This document shows positions 31,409 through 40,066 of a stretch of 64,000 nucleotides of DNA, one piece after another (within the stretch, counting starts at the first letter, position 1; each line of letters opens with the position of its first letter). Source of the DNA: Thiovibrio sp964588325 (GTDB taxonomy: Bacteria; Desulfobacterota; Desulfobulbia; Desulfobulbales; Desulfurivibrionaceae); the NCBI GenBank assembly GCA_964588325.1, contig CAZPOR010000014.1, positions 1 through 64,000 on the forward strand, in the 5' to 3' direction. The notes below the pieces were generated by a model. That model saw only the letters and a list, made by a program, of their open reading frames with translations, ran no database searches and was not told the origin of the DNA. The position numbers and the translations under genes were made by a program.

Positions 31409-32695
31409 CTACTGCTCCGAAGATTCATGGTCAAGGCCGAACAACTGCCGGACAAAAGCCAGCTTGAGCTGCGGATTGTCGTGGGGGGTGCTGTTTTTCA
31501 GAAATACCATGGGCTCGTGCAGCAGTTTGTTGACTATGGCGTTGGCCAGCATCTCCACCGAGCGCCGTTCATTCTCCGAAAGAGACTTCAGGACACCCAA
31601 GGTTTTGGCCACCTCGGCCTCCCGGATGGTGTTGGCCTTTTGCCGGAGGGCCGTTATGGTGGGGGCCAGCTCCATGCCTTCCAGCCATTGCCCGAACTTG
31701 ACCACCTCCTCGGCGACAATGCCTTCCGCCCGCAACGCCTCCTTTTCCCGCTCCGCCTTGTTCACATCGACCACGTTTTTCAGGTCGTCGATATCATAGA
31801 GGTAGACGTTGTCCAGATCATTGAGTTCCGGGTCAAGATCGCGCGGCACCGCGATATCGATGAGAAAAAGAGGCCTGTTCATCCGCTGCCGCATGAGCGG
31901 CTTCACCTCATCCTTGCGGAGAATCAGGTCGGTGGCCCCGGTGGAACTGACCAGAATATCCACCTCCGCCAACTGGGAGGTCAACTCGGCCAAGCCAACG
32001 GCGGTGCCGTTAAACCGGCGGGCCAGATTGGCCGCCCGCTCCAGGGTCCGGTTGGCCACGATTACCCGGCCTATCCCCTGCCTGACCAGATGCTCGGCCG
32101 CCAGTTCAGCCATCTCCCCGGCCCCCACCAGAAGCACGGACTTGTCCCGCAGGGTGCCGAAAATCTTTTTTGCCAGCTCCACCGCCGCGTAACTGATGGA
32201 AACCGCACTGCCGCCGATATTGGTTTCGGTGCGCACCCGTTTCGCCACGGAAAAGGATTTGTGCAGCAGCCGGTTCAGGATGACGCCGGTGGTCTTCTGC
32301 TCCACCGCTTCGCGGTATGCCTGCTTCAACTGTCCGAGGATCTGGGGTTCGCCCACCACCATGGAATCAAGACTGGCCGCCACATGGTACAGATGAGCAA
32401 CCGCATCCCTGCCCTGATGCAGATAGCTGTATTGCTGGGCTTCGGCGTCGGCAAGACCGCTCTTGGCAAAAAGAAAACCGCGCACCGCCACCGCCGCCGC
32501 AGCCGGGTCGCTGGCCACAAAAATGACCTCCACCCTGTTGCATGTGGAAAGAAAGCAGCACTCCCGGCACCCCTCGATGTTCATCAACGTAACGAGCGGC
32601 CCGGCGCAATCTCCGGAAAATGCCAGCTTCTCCCGCACCGCCACCGGAGCGGTCTTGTGATTCACGCCGATAATGACGATACTCTCAGCCAACAT
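31409..32695 (-). CDS. hemA: Glutamyl-tRNA reductase
   Basis: First enzyme of the C5 tetrapyrrole pathway: reduces Glu-tRNA to glutamate-1-semialdehyde with NADPH. The 428-aa protein has IGVNHKTAPVAVREKLAF at the start, the catalytic Cys in CFLSTCNRVEVIFV (about residue 51), GEPQILGQLKQAYREA (about 117-132), the NADPH-binding VLLVGAGEMAELAAEHL (about 190-206), and a C-terminal dimerisation domain. It overlaps the end of ccsA by 11 bases. hemL, the next pathway enzyme, is at 44.1 kb. Confidence 0.96.
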   Translation of the reverse strand: MLAESIVIIGVNHKTAPVAVREKLAFSGDCAGPLVTLMNIEGCRECCFLSTCNRVEVIFVASDPAAAAVAVRGFLFAKSGLADAEAQQYSYLHQGRDAVAHLYHVAASLDSMVVGEPQILGQLKQAYREAVEQKTTGVILNRLLHKSFSVAKRVRTETNIGGSAVSISYAAVELAKKIFGTLRDKSVLLVGAGEMAELAAEHLVRQGIGRVIVANRTLERAANLARRFNGTAVGLAELTSQLAEVDILVSSTGATDLILRKDEVKPLMRQRMNRPLFLIDIAVPRDLDPELNDLDNVYLYDIDDLKNVVDVNKAEREKEALRAEGIVAEEVVKFGQWLEGMELAPTITALRQKANTIREAEVAKTLGVLKSLSENERRSVEMLANAIVNKLLHEPMVFLKNSTPHDNPQLKLAFVRQLFGLDHESSEQ

Positions 32696-33500
32696 AGGAG
32701 TGCACGCCTCCCAACAGATAGGTCACACCCCACAGGGTGAAAAGCACCGCGCCAAACCCGGCGATGGCCATGATGGCCGCCCGCCTGCGCCGCCAGCCCA
32801 CGGTGAGCCGCTGATGGAGGATGGCCGCATAGATGAGCCAGGTGATCAGCGACCAGGTTTCCTTGGGATCCCACTGCCAGTATGCCCCCCAGGCCTGCTT
32901 TGCCCAGACGGAACCGGTAACGATCCCCAAGGTCAGCAAGAGAAACCCCAGCGTCAGGCAATGCTGATTCAGGTTGTCCAGCGCCTCGAGAGAGGGCAGG
33001 CGGCTGTAGAATATCCCGAATTTTTTCTTCTTGATCTCCCGCTCCTGGAGCAGGTACATCACCCCGCCGCAAAAAGCCAGGGCCATGAAGCCGTTGGCCA
33101 TGATGGCGATACTGGCATGCACCGGCAGCCAGTTGCTCTTGAGGGCCGGGGCCAATGGCCGCAATTCCTGAGAGGAGAAGGCGGCGATGAGCATCAGCAG
33201 GGAAATAAGCGGCGAAACAAAGACGCCGAAATTTTTCACCCGGTACCGCCACCAGAACGACAAGAAAGCCCAGGTCATTGACCAGGCAAAGAAGGAGACC
33301 GCTTCATGGTTGCTGGTCAGGGGAGTGTGCCCCGCGGCGACGTACCGGACAACAAAGTACACGGTGTGCAGGGTGCCGCCGACGAGAAGAATCGCCCGGG
33401 CAACGGCCCGCACCTTTTTCTGCTGGGAAAGAAAATGAGCCACATACACCGCCGTGGCCAGAAGATACAGGTACAGGGTAAGCTGAAACAACAGGGTCAT
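32685..33500 (-). CDS. CcsA/HemX-type cytochrome c assembly protein
   Basis: 271-aa integral membrane protein with about eight TM segments. It carries the tryptophan-rich haem-handling WWD-type motif WGAYWQWDPKETWSLITW (about residues 210-227) and histidines flanking it (NHEAVSFFAW near 64; VHASIAIMANG near 132) that bind haem in the CcsA/ResC/CcsB family. Next to hemA such genes are often called hemX. It probably exports or presents haem for cytochrome c maturation, as needed by the CXXCH chemoreceptor at 9-10.5 kb. It overlaps hemA by 11 bases. Confidence 0.9.
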   Translation of the reverse strand: MTLLFQLTLYLYLLATAVYVAHFLSQQKKVRAVARAILLVGGTLHTVYFVVRYVAAGHTPLTSNHEAVSFFAWSMTWAFLSFWWRYRVKNFGVFVSPLISLLMLIAAFSSQELRPLAPALKSNWLPVHASIAIMANGFMALAFCGGVMYLLQEREIKKKKFGIFYSRLPSLEALDNLNQHCLTLGFLLLTLGIVTGSVWAKQAWGAYWQWDPKETWSLITWLIYAAILHQRLTVGWRRRRAAIMAIAGFGAVLFTLWGVTYLLGGVHSYVG

Positions 33501-33619
33501 CGCGCCGCTCCTGAAGATTGTCTAAATCGCAAAAAGGACATGATTACAACGGGTAGTGTTTGGCAACTCTTCATTTTTCTATTACGGACCCGGACTTCCC
33601 GACCTTTCCTGCGAATCCG

Positions 33620-34315
33620 TCACGATTGCTCGTATGTCTGCCGGGCCCTCTCCAGGCAGGCAAGGGGAACATCCGCTCCCAGGACTTCCTGAATGCGGCC
33701 GGCAAGCTTCTGCCAAAGGCCAGCTTTGATCCAGGCCGCCATTTCGGGATCGGCCAGCCGGGCAAAAACCACCTTGTTCTCCGAATGCGGCCTGCCCTCG
33801 GCCAGGACGGTATCCCGCAGGGTTCCGAGGATCTCCACCAGCACCCCGTATTCGGGCCCGAATTGGACCTCCAGCGCCTGGCGCAGGGTGCTGGCCAGAG
33901 CCGGGCTTTTCCCTGCGGTGGAAACGGAAATGGAGAGATCGCCCCGCCGCGCCGTGGCCGGAAGAATGAAGTTGCACCATTTCGGCACATCCGCCACATT
34001 GAGCAGAATATTGCGCGCTTCTGCCTCGGCATGAATCCGTTCCTGCGCGAGAGGATCATCGGTGGCGGCAATGACCAAAAATGCTCCGGCCAAATCGCCT
34101 TCCTGATACAGACGGTCCAGCCAGTCAATCGCCCCGGTCCGCAGCAACGCGGCAAGCGGTTCGCTCAACTCGGGACTGATCACCCGAACCAGAGCGCCAT
34201 GGGCCAACAGCCCTTGCACCTTGCGTTCGCCAACCCGGCCGCCGCCGATGACCACACATTGCCGTCCGGCGATCTTGAGACAGACCGGAAAATATTGCGA
34301 ATTATCGACGCCCAA
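33620..34315 (-). CDS. Precorrin-2 dehydrogenase / sirohydrochlorin ferrochelatase-type protein
   Basis: CysG N-terminal-domain protein that oxidises precorrin-2 to sirohydrochlorin with NAD and may insert iron. A TTG at 34315 (then GVDNSQYFPVCLKIAG) is proposed as start because family members begin near YFPVCL and GGTGG lies 6 bases upstream; the frame is open to an ATG at 34429 inside the preceding gene. The NAD fold is CVVIGGGRVGERKVQGLL, followed by VIAATDDPLAQERI, NVADVPKWCNFILPA and STAGKSPALASTLRQ. Sirohaem is the cofactor of dissimilatory sulfite reductase. It overlaps the MBL hydrolase end by 14 bases. Confidence 0.88.
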   Translation of the reverse strand: MGVDNSQYFPVCLKIAGRQCVVIGGGRVGERKVQGLLAHGALVRVISPELSEPLAALLRTGAIDWLDRLYQEGDLAGAFLVIAATDDPLAQERIHAEAEARNILLNVADVPKWCNFILPATARRGDLSISVSTAGKSPALASTLRQALEVQFGPEYGVLVEILGTLRDTVLAEGRPHSENKVVFARLADPEMAAWIKAGLWQKLAGRIQEVLGADVPLACLERARQTYEQS

Positions 34316-34934
34316 GGATTTCCACCCGTATCTTTCCGGCAAGCAATGCGGCAAATCGTTGCGCGTCATCGTCCGTCCCGACAATGGCGCCGTAATGCAT
34401 GGGCACCGCGATCTTGGGCCCGATGGCAAGAGCCGCCTGCGCCGCTTCCTCGGCGGTCATCACATAGGTGCCGGAAACAGGCAGCAGGGCGATATCCGCC
34501 CGGATATCCTTCTGCTCCGGAATATAATCGGTATCCCCGGCATGGTACACCCGCACCCCATCCACGGTGAGAATAAACCCGAGCCACCGGTTGGAATGGG
34601 GATGAAACTGCTTGTTGGTGTTGTATGCAGGGACAGCTTCGATGGTGATCCCCTGTTCCTCGCACCGTTCGCCCGGGGCAAGGGACACGATTCTGCCCTT
34701 AAGCTGTGCCGCCCCCTGCGCCTCGGCAACAATGAGGGTGGAAGGCTGCTGGATCATCTGCACATCAGCGGGGGAGCAGTGGTCGTAGTGTTCATGGGAA
34801 ATGCAGATGATATCGGCAGGCGGCAAGCCGGAACCGAGCCGGAAGGGATCGAAATAAACGACCTTGCCACCGGCCCGCAGCAGAAACGCGTCATGGCCGA
34901 GCCACTGAAGATTTTTAAAAACGTTCTCTACCAT
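34302..34934 (-). CDS. MBL-fold metal-dependent hydrolase
   Basis: 210-aa metallo-beta-lactamase-fold protein of the UlaG/UPF0173 type. The metal motif is ISHEHYDHCS (about residues 47-56); further ligands are likely in YHAGDTDYI (about 128-136) and PMHYGAIVGT (about 178-187). The N-terminal WLGHDAFLLRAGGKVVYFDPF is usual for the group. The substrate cannot be named; many such proteins are phosphodiesterases or lactonases. It is the first gene of a minus-strand unit leading to the sirohaem, CcsA and HemA genes. Confidence 0.87.
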   Translation of the reverse strand: MVENVFKNLQWLGHDAFLLRAGGKVVYFDPFRLGSGLPPADIICISHEHYDHCSPADVQMIQQPSTLIVAEAQGAAQLKGRIVSLAPGERCEEQGITIEAVPAYNTNKQFHPHSNRWLGFILTVDGVRVYHAGDTDYIPEQKDIRADIALLPVSGTYVMTAEEAAQAALAIGPKIAVPMHYGAIVGTDDDAQRFAALLAGKIRVEILGRR

Positions 34935-35062
34935 CGCCTCCCTTCCCTGTTTGTACCCATCCGCTCTATAATCAATTTGACGCGTTCCGCAATCTAATAT
35001 AGTACAATTTCCTTACACAACTTCGCGCCTTATCCCACAACCCCTGTCCAGGAGATCTTTCC

Positions 35063-35455
35063 ATGCCAGCAGGAACCTTTGCTGTTTCCACCTTACAGAC
35101 CATGGAATTTTCCGACATCACCGCCCGGGTGCAACAGGGTGTGACCGCAAGCGGCAGGCAAGAAGGCGTCTGCCATGTCTACATTCCCCATACCACCGCC
35201 GGGGTGACCATCAATGAAGGCGCGGACCCTACGGTGCAGACCGATATCCTTGCCGCCCTGCAAAAAATCGTGCCGCGAATTCCCTACCAGCATCTGGAAG
35301 GCAACTCTCCGGCCCATGTCATGGCCGCGCTGGTCGGCAGCTCGGTGACGGTTTTTATTGAACACGGCCGGCTCCAGCTCGGCACCTGGCAGAAGATCTT
35401 TTTCTGCGAATTTGACGGTCCCCGTTCCCGCAAGGTCTTATGGCGGATTGCCTAG
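35063..35455 (+). CDS. YjbQ/UPF0047 family protein
   Basis: 130-aa protein of the YjbQ family, which includes enzymes with weak thiamine-phosphate synthase activity; the true role is unsettled. Conserved features: GVCHVYIPHTTAGVTINEGADP (about residues 36-57, with the metal-binding His and Glu), NSPAHVMAALVGSSVTV (about 81-97), and LGTWQKIFFCEFDGPRSR (about 108-125). GGAG lies 9 bases before the ATG. It stands alone between minus-strand genes. Confidence 0.9.
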   Translation: MPAGTFAVSTLQTMEFSDITARVQQGVTASGRQEGVCHVYIPHTTAGVTINEGADPTVQTDILAALQKIVPRIPYQHLEGNSPAHVMAALVGSSVTVFIEHGRLQLGTWQKIFFCEFDGPRSRKVLWRIA

Positions 35456-35486
35456 CCGGCTTGGGGCAAGGGCGCACGAAAAAAGA

Positions 35487-36191
35487 TCAAAACATCCCCT
35501 TGCGCAACAGCTCCCGCTCCCGCAGGCGCACATACTGGAGAAGAGTTTCCTCTTCCCCCTTGGTAAGATCAAAAAGGATCCCATAGCAATATTTTTTATT
35601 GTCTCCCCGGGTTACCCGCATTACCTTTGCCCTGCTGATGTTCATATAGGTGCCTGCGCTCAACCCGGTTCCGGCGCCAGGAAAAAATACGGCCAGATCA
35701 AGCAGGATATCTCCGGGTTGCAGGGGGGCAAACCTGTCGGTGCAGACAAAGATCCCGTTGGCGCTGACATCTATGACCTGAAACCCCTGGCGCATTTCAT
35801 TGTTATGCATGAACATGACCGTGCTGCCGTTGGGCGCCCCGACCCGATAGTTGGTCCGGCGCTGCAAGCGAAACAGGGTGGTGGGAAACTCAGTGAAGAT
35901 ACTGCTTTCGGTGGTGCGTGTCACCAGGACGCGCACCTTGTTCCAAACCATGGCCTCGTCCTTGAACAGGATATGAATGACCCCCTGGGTTCCGGGCCAG
36001 TCGATGGGTTTGTCGATCTCGAGCATCCGGTCATCGTAGTTGACGATGACCGTCTTGGGGGACTGATACCCGGTATGCACCAAGGAAATGAGTTCCCTTT
36101 TTTCCCGCAACCGGTCAAGGGCCATCCGGATCAACTCCGGAGACTCGGTGGATTGCGTCCCATTTTCCAAGGTTATCCATTGTCTTGACAT
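35487..36191 (-). CDS. PilZ-domain protein with YcgR-like N-terminal domain
   Basis: About 234 aa. The C-terminal half is a PilZ domain: RLQRRTNYRVGAP with the c-di-GMP-binding RxxxR pattern (about residues 110-122), followed by DVSANGIFV (D/NxSxxG). The N-terminal half (TVIVNYDDRMLEIDKP, MVWNKVRVLVTRT) resembles the YcgR/flagellar-brake barrel. The ATG at 36191 has GGA close upstream; a GTG at 36206 is an alternative start. It is probably a c-di-GMP-responsive regulator of motility or surface functions. A second PilZ protein is encoded at 46413. Confidence 0.85.
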   Translation of the reverse strand: MSRQWITLENGTQSTESPELIRMALDRLREKRELISLVHTGYQSPKTVIVNYDDRMLEIDKPIDWPGTQGVIHILFKDEAMVWNKVRVLVTRTTESSIFTEFPTTLFRLQRRTNYRVGAPNGSTVMFMHNNEMRQGFQVIDVSANGIFVCTDRFAPLQPGDILLDLAVFFPGAGTGLSAGTYMNISRAKVMRVTRGDNKKYCYGILFDLTKGEEETLLQYVRLRERELLRKGMF

Positions 36192-36251
36192 TTTTCCATC
36201 ACTCACTGCTTTTACAAGCCATCACTTAACCCACAATTTCCGGAAGCCGCC

Positions 36252-36497
36252 ATGGACAGCAAAAAAACACCCCCCACCCCCCTGCACGCACAAGAAATCT
36301 GCTTTGGCCTGAACCGGGAAACAGACGAACGTTCCCTCGCGGCGTTTCTGCAACGATTCGCCGAACCCGCCTTCCTGCAGACCCTCATCCCCCGCCTGAA
36401 AGAGGAGGAAATCACCTCGCTCCTTGATTTTCTTTCCAGCCTGATGCATAAGCATTGTAGCGAAAAGGAATACCACCGTCTGTTCCTCAAGGATTAA
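36252..36497 (+). CDS. Small hypothetical protein upstream of ubiD
   Basis: 81-aa cytoplasmic protein, helical and charged (DERSLAAFLQRFAEPAFLQTLIPRLKEEEITSLL, LMHKHCSEKEYHRLFLKD). It ends 49 bases before the UbiD-family gene, is read in the same direction, and could form an operon with it. I recognise no domain. The composition and lack of a competing frame support a real gene. Confidence 0.6.
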   Translation: MDSKKTPPTPLHAQEICFGLNRETDERSLAAFLQRFAEPAFLQTLIPRLKEEEITSLLDFLSSLMHKHCSEKEYHRLFLKD

Positions 36498-36546
36498 GCC
36501 TTCATTTATACTCACAAAATAGCATACCAGCAAGGAGAGCGCAAAG

Positions 36547-38331
36547 GTGAGCCAGAATATTATCAGAGACCTCCGGGCCTTTCTCGAAATCCTGCGGAGG
36601 GAAGATTCCCTGCTTGAGGTTTCCACCCCGGTTGACCCGGACCTGGAGATCGCCGAGATCCACCGGAGGGTGATCGCCCAGGGCGGCCCGGCCCTCCTGT
36701 TCACCAATGTCAAGGGCAGCCGCTTTCCGGTGGTCACCAATCTCTTCGGCACCGCCAAGAGGCTTGAACTGGCCTTTGGCAAACGGCCCCAGCAATTCGT
36801 GGCCGATCTGGTCCGGACGGCGGAAACCATGATGCCGCCAAGCCTGGGGAAGATCTGGGAGATGCGCTCCCTGCTCGGACAGGCCGCCAAAGTAGGCATG
36901 AAAAAGATCCCACCGGACAAGGCCCCCATCCTGGAGGTCTGCCAGACCCCGCCCCGGCTGAGCGAGCTGCCCCTGCTCACCTCCTGGGCCACGGACGGCG
37001 GCCCTTTCGTCACCCTGCCGCTGGTCTACACAGAGCACCCGGACGGACGCGGTCACAACCTGGGCATGTACCGCATCCAGCGCTTTGATGATCGCACCAC
37101 CGGCATCCACTGGCAGATCCACAAGGGGGGCGGCTACCATTACCATGCCGCGGAACGCCGCAACGAAGCGTTGCCCATGACCCTGTTCATCGGCGGCCCT
37201 CCGGCCCTGATGCTGGCCGCCATTGCCCCTCTGCCAGAAAACATCCCGGAGCTGATGCTGGCCTCCCTGCTGCTCGGCGAAAAACTGCCCATAACCAAAG
37301 ACCCGGCAGGCGGCCACAACCTGGTCGCCCACGCCGAATTCGCGGCCAAGGGCTTTGTGCCCCCCCACATGCGGCGGCCCGAAGGCCCATTCGGCGATCA
37401 TTACGGCTACAACTCGCTCACCCACGACTACCCGGTTTTTCATATCGAGCGGCTCTACCATCGCCGCGACGCCATCTATCCGGCCACGGTGGTGGGCCGC
37501 CCAAGGCAGGAGGATTTTTACATCGGCGACTATCTCCAGGATCTGCTCTCGCCGCTCTTCCCCCTGGTGATGAACGGGGTGCGCCAGCTCAAGACCTTTG
37601 GCGAGACCGGCTTTCACTGCCTGGCTGCTGCCAAGGTCACCAACCGTTACCCCCGCGAGGCCTTTGCCTCGGGCCTGCGCATCCTGGGCGAGGGGCAACT
37701 CTCGCTGACCAAATTCCTGATCCTCACCGACGGCGAGGTCGAGGTCACGGATTTCAAAAAGCTGTGGATCCATGTGCTGGAGCGGATCAACTGGCAGACC
37801 GACCTCTTCGTCTTTGCCAATGTCTCCCAGGACACCCTGGACTACACCGGCCCCTCGGTGAACAACGGCTCCAAGGCGATGATGATGGGGCTTGGCAAGG
37901 AACCCCGCCGCATCCTGCCCGAGTCCTTCCACGGCGAACTGCCGCAGGGCTGTACCAAGGCAGAGGTCTTTCTCCCCGGCACCCTGGTGGTGGAAGGGGA
38001 GGGCTATGGCGCGCAGCAGGATCTCCCTGTTCGCCTGGCCCACTGCCCGGCGCTGGCCGACTGGCAGGTGGTGGTGCTGGTTGACGATGCCAAGGCGGCC
38101 ACGGAGAATCTGCAGGAGTTTCTCTGGACCCTTTTCACCCGCTTCGAACCCGCGGCGGACATCCATGCGGCCGCCACCGAGGTACGCCGTTTCCACCCCA
38201 CCCTGACCCCGCCCATCATCTTTGACTGCCGCCTGAAACCGTGGTATCCGGAGGTTCTTGCGGTGGACGAAAAAACCCGGCTCCTGGTGGATGGAAAAAT
38301 CCGCGAGATCCTGCCGAAACGCTATCGCTGA
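36547..38331 (+). CDS. UbiD-family decarboxylase, probably menaquinone pathway
   Basis: 594-aa prenylated-FMN-dependent decarboxylase. The start is GTG with AAGGAG 9 bases upstream. Family features: LLFTNVKGSRFPVVTNLFG (about residues 49-67), the NLGMYRIQ/GIHWQIHKGGGYHY region with active-site Arg and the pFMN site (about 174-200), PEGPFGDHYGYNS (about 278-290, catalytic Glu) and VFANVSQDTLDY near residue 425. The length and the two-segment architecture match the large UbiD proteins used in ubiquinone or futalosine-type menaquinone synthesis. For an anaerobe menaquinone is more likely. The required UbiX flavin prenyltransferase is not in this window. Confidence 0.88.
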   Translation: MSQNIIRDLRAFLEILRREDSLLEVSTPVDPDLEIAEIHRRVIAQGGPALLFTNVKGSRFPVVTNLFGTAKRLELAFGKRPQQFVADLVRTAETMMPPSLGKIWEMRSLLGQAAKVGMKKIPPDKAPILEVCQTPPRLSELPLLTSWATDGGPFVTLPLVYTEHPDGRGHNLGMYRIQRFDDRTTGIHWQIHKGGGYHYHAAERRNEALPMTLFIGGPPALMLAAIAPLPENIPELMLASLLLGEKLPITKDPAGGHNLVAHAEFAAKGFVPPHMRRPEGPFGDHYGYNSLTHDYPVFHIERLYHRRDAIYPATVVGRPRQEDFYIGDYLQDLLSPLFPLVMNGVRQLKTFGETGFHCLAAAKVTNRYPREAFASGLRILGEGQLSLTKFLILTDGEVEVTDFKKLWIHVLERINWQTDLFVFANVSQDTLDYTGPSVNNGSKAMMMGLGKEPRRILPESFHGELPQGCTKAEVFLPGTLVVEGEGYGAQQDLPVRLAHCPALADWQVVVLVDDAKAATENLQEFLWTLFTRFEPAADIHAAATEVRRFHPTLTPPIIFDCRLKPWYPEVLAVDEKTRLLVDGKIREILPKRYR

Positions 38332-38359
38332 ACCTGGAAATTTCCCCCCGTCTTTCTGT

Positions 38360-38395
38360 TAAAGATTGACGATCCTCCTGCCGAAACGCTATGGT
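38360..38395 (+). promoter_or_regulatory. Candidate sigma-28 and sigma-70 promoter for the 38430 gene
   Basis: TAAA (38360-38363) and GCCGAAAC (38380-38387) are 16 bases apart, close to the flagellar sigma-28 pattern TAAA-N15-GCCGATAA. The same segment also reads TTGACG (38366) and TATGGT (38390) with an 18-base gap, a weak sigma-70 promoter. Either could drive the next gene. Confidence 0.35.
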
Positions 38396-38429
38396 ATAGG
38401 AAGATAACGACTATCCATGGAGGGTGTCC

Positions 38430-38867
38430 ATGAAGATCACCACGATTATTCCTGGCCAGCAGAATGCTTCAACCATCGGCACAGGCTCGACTCCGGCGAA
38501 AGGAGCCTCTTTTCAGGAGATCCTCGCCCAGGAACTGACGGCGGCGAAAAGTGCGCACGCCGCCCCGGCCGTGACCGCCGCTGCCGCCTTAGCGCCGACC
38601 CCAGCAGCCTTAAGACTGGAAGGGATTTCCCTGGCGGAAGAGACCATCAACACCCTGGAAAAATTCAGCGCCGCCCTGGACAACCCTTCTTTTTCCGCCC
38701 AGGATCTTGCCCCCTTTGCCTCCGCGCTCGAAGATGACACCGCAGCCCTGGTTGCGCTCAAAAATCAACTCCCCGAAAACAACCCCCTCGCGCCCTTGCT
38801 TGAGCGGGTTGCCACCGCCTCGTATGTTGAAGCGGCCAAGCTGCGGCGCGGCGACTACCATGCTTGA
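38430..38867 (+). CDS. Hypothetical Ala-rich helical protein
   Basis: 145-aa protein from the ATG at 38430, chosen for GGAGG 5 bases upstream. The first about 55 residues are Ala/Thr/Pro-rich and disordered. The rest is helical: LAEETINTLEKFSAALDNPSFSAQDLAPF and LPENNPLAPLLERVATASYVEAAKLRRGDY. No signal peptide or TM. I do not recognise the family; the composition recalls small cytoplasmic flagellar accessory proteins, and the sigma-28-like promoter fits that idea, but this is conjecture. Confidence 0.65.
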   Translation: MKITTIIPGQQNASTIGTGSTPAKGASFQEILAQELTAAKSAHAAPAVTAAAALAPTPAALRLEGISLAEETINTLEKFSAALDNPSFSAQDLAPFASALEDDTAALVALKNQLPENNPLAPLLERVATASYVEAAKLRRGDYHA

Positions 38868-38967
38868 ATCGCTGCCGCCCCGCACTGAAAATCCCTCTCG
38901 CACGCGTTCGCTTTCTTCCCGCCCCGCTGCTCCCCCTTTCAACGCCTGATTTCCATCGCCCACTGCC

Positions 38968-39681
38968 ATGCCTGAAGAGCGGCTGCAAAAAATCCTGGCC
39001 AAGGCCGGTCTCGCCTCGCGCCGCAATGCCGAAGAGCTGATCCGCCAAGGAAAAGTGACGGTGGACGGCAAGGTCGTCACCGGGATGGGCTGCAAGGTTG
39101 ATCCAAGCACGCAGGTTGTCGCCCTGGAAGGGCGAATCGTGAGCCCTGAGGAAAAAAAAATATATCTCCTGCTCAACAAACCCCGGGGCTACGTCACCAC
39201 CCTCAACGATCCTCAGGGAAGACCCATTGTTTCCTCCCTGCTCACCGGCATCACCAGCCGGGTCTTTCCCGTGGGCCGCCTTGATTTTGACACCGAGGGC
39301 GCGCTCATCCTGACCAATGACGGCGATTTTGCCGAACGGATTCTCCACCCTCGCTTTGAAATAAAACGAACCTACCAGGCAGAAGTGCGCGGCTTGCCAA
39401 CACCCGAAAAAATCCGGCTGCTGGCGGAGGGCGTTGAGCTTGAGGGGAAAAAAACCTGGCCGGCCACGGTGCGCATCGTGGCCAAGGCCGCGACAACAAC
39501 CACCCTGGAAATCACCATCCACGAAGGGCGCAAACGGCAGGTCCGCCTGATGTGCCAAGCCATCGGCCACCGGGTTCTCGCGCTCAAGCGCCTCGCTTAC
39601 GGAGGACTGCGCCTGGACGCCTTGCCCACCGGCAAATACCGCCGCCTCACCCCCGCGGATCTGGCCCAAATTTTCTCTTAA
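38968..39681 (+). CDS. rluB: Ribosomal large-subunit pseudouridine synthase, RluB type
   Basis: 237-aa RsuA/RluB-family enzyme that isomerises uridine in 23S rRNA. It has an N-terminal S4 RNA-binding domain (ERLQKILAKAGLASRRNAEELI, residues about 4-25), the KPRGYVTTL strand, and the catalytic Asp in VGRLDFDTEGALILTNDGD (about 97-115). The C-terminal ITIHEGRKRQVRLMCQAIGH segment is also diagnostic. No clear ribosome site is visible, but the ATG matches the family start. RluB versus RluE/F is chosen on the S4 domain and length. Confidence 0.93.
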   Translation: MPEERLQKILAKAGLASRRNAEELIRQGKVTVDGKVVTGMGCKVDPSTQVVALEGRIVSPEEKKIYLLLNKPRGYVTTLNDPQGRPIVSSLLTGITSRVFPVGRLDFDTEGALILTNDGDFAERILHPRFEIKRTYQAEVRGLPTPEKIRLLAEGVELEGKKTWPATVRIVAKAATTTTLEITIHEGRKRQVRLMCQAIGHRVLALKRLAYGGLRLDALPTGKYRRLTPADLAQIFS

Positions 39682-39781
39682 AAAAATCCTCTTTACAATT
39701 GGGCACTTAGCTGTTTAAGATGTTTTATCTTGCTGTATTTAATGTTGTTTTTTTTTAACGGCAGCACTTCGGAGAAGGACG

Positions 39782-40066
39782 ATGAACAAATCGGAGTTGA
39801 TCGAAGCACTGGCTGAAGAGATGCATGTCCCCTTGCGAGACGCGAGCTCAGCCGTGACCACCATCCTTGACGCCATGGGTGACGCCCTGGCAAATGGCGA
39901 GAGCATAGAGATCCGGGGGTTTGGCAGCTTTGTGGTCAAGGAGTACGATTCGTACTTCGGACGCAATCCGAAAACCGGAGAGAAAATCAAGGTCAAGCCG
40001 AAAAAACTTCCCTTTTTCAAGGTCGGCAAGGAATTGAAGGAACGGGTCAACGAATCGGCTGATTAA
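39782..40066 (+). CDS. HU/IHF-family DNA-bending protein
   Basis: 94-aa nucleoid protein. It has the helical dimer core (MNKSELIEALAEEMHVPLRDASSAVTTILDAM), the IEIRGFGSFVVKEY strands, and the beta-arm tip GRNPKTGEKIKVKPKKLPFFK with the intercalating Pro. The arm and spacing resemble IHF subunits as much as HU, so a heterodimer partner cannot be excluded. DNA bending by IHF is needed at sigma-54 promoters, two of which are in this window. GGAG lies 9 bases before the ATG. Its stop overlaps the rimO stop by 4 bases (convergent). Confidence 0.93.
   Translation: MNKSELIEALAEEMHVPLRDASSAVTTILDAMGDALANGESIEIRGFGSFVVKEYDSYFGRNPKTGEKIKVKPKKLPFFKVGKELKERVNESAD

Noticed and set aside
36502..38196. 564-codon minus-strand frame over the UbiD gene
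   Set aside because: Antisense shadow; the plus-strand frame has all UbiD motifs.
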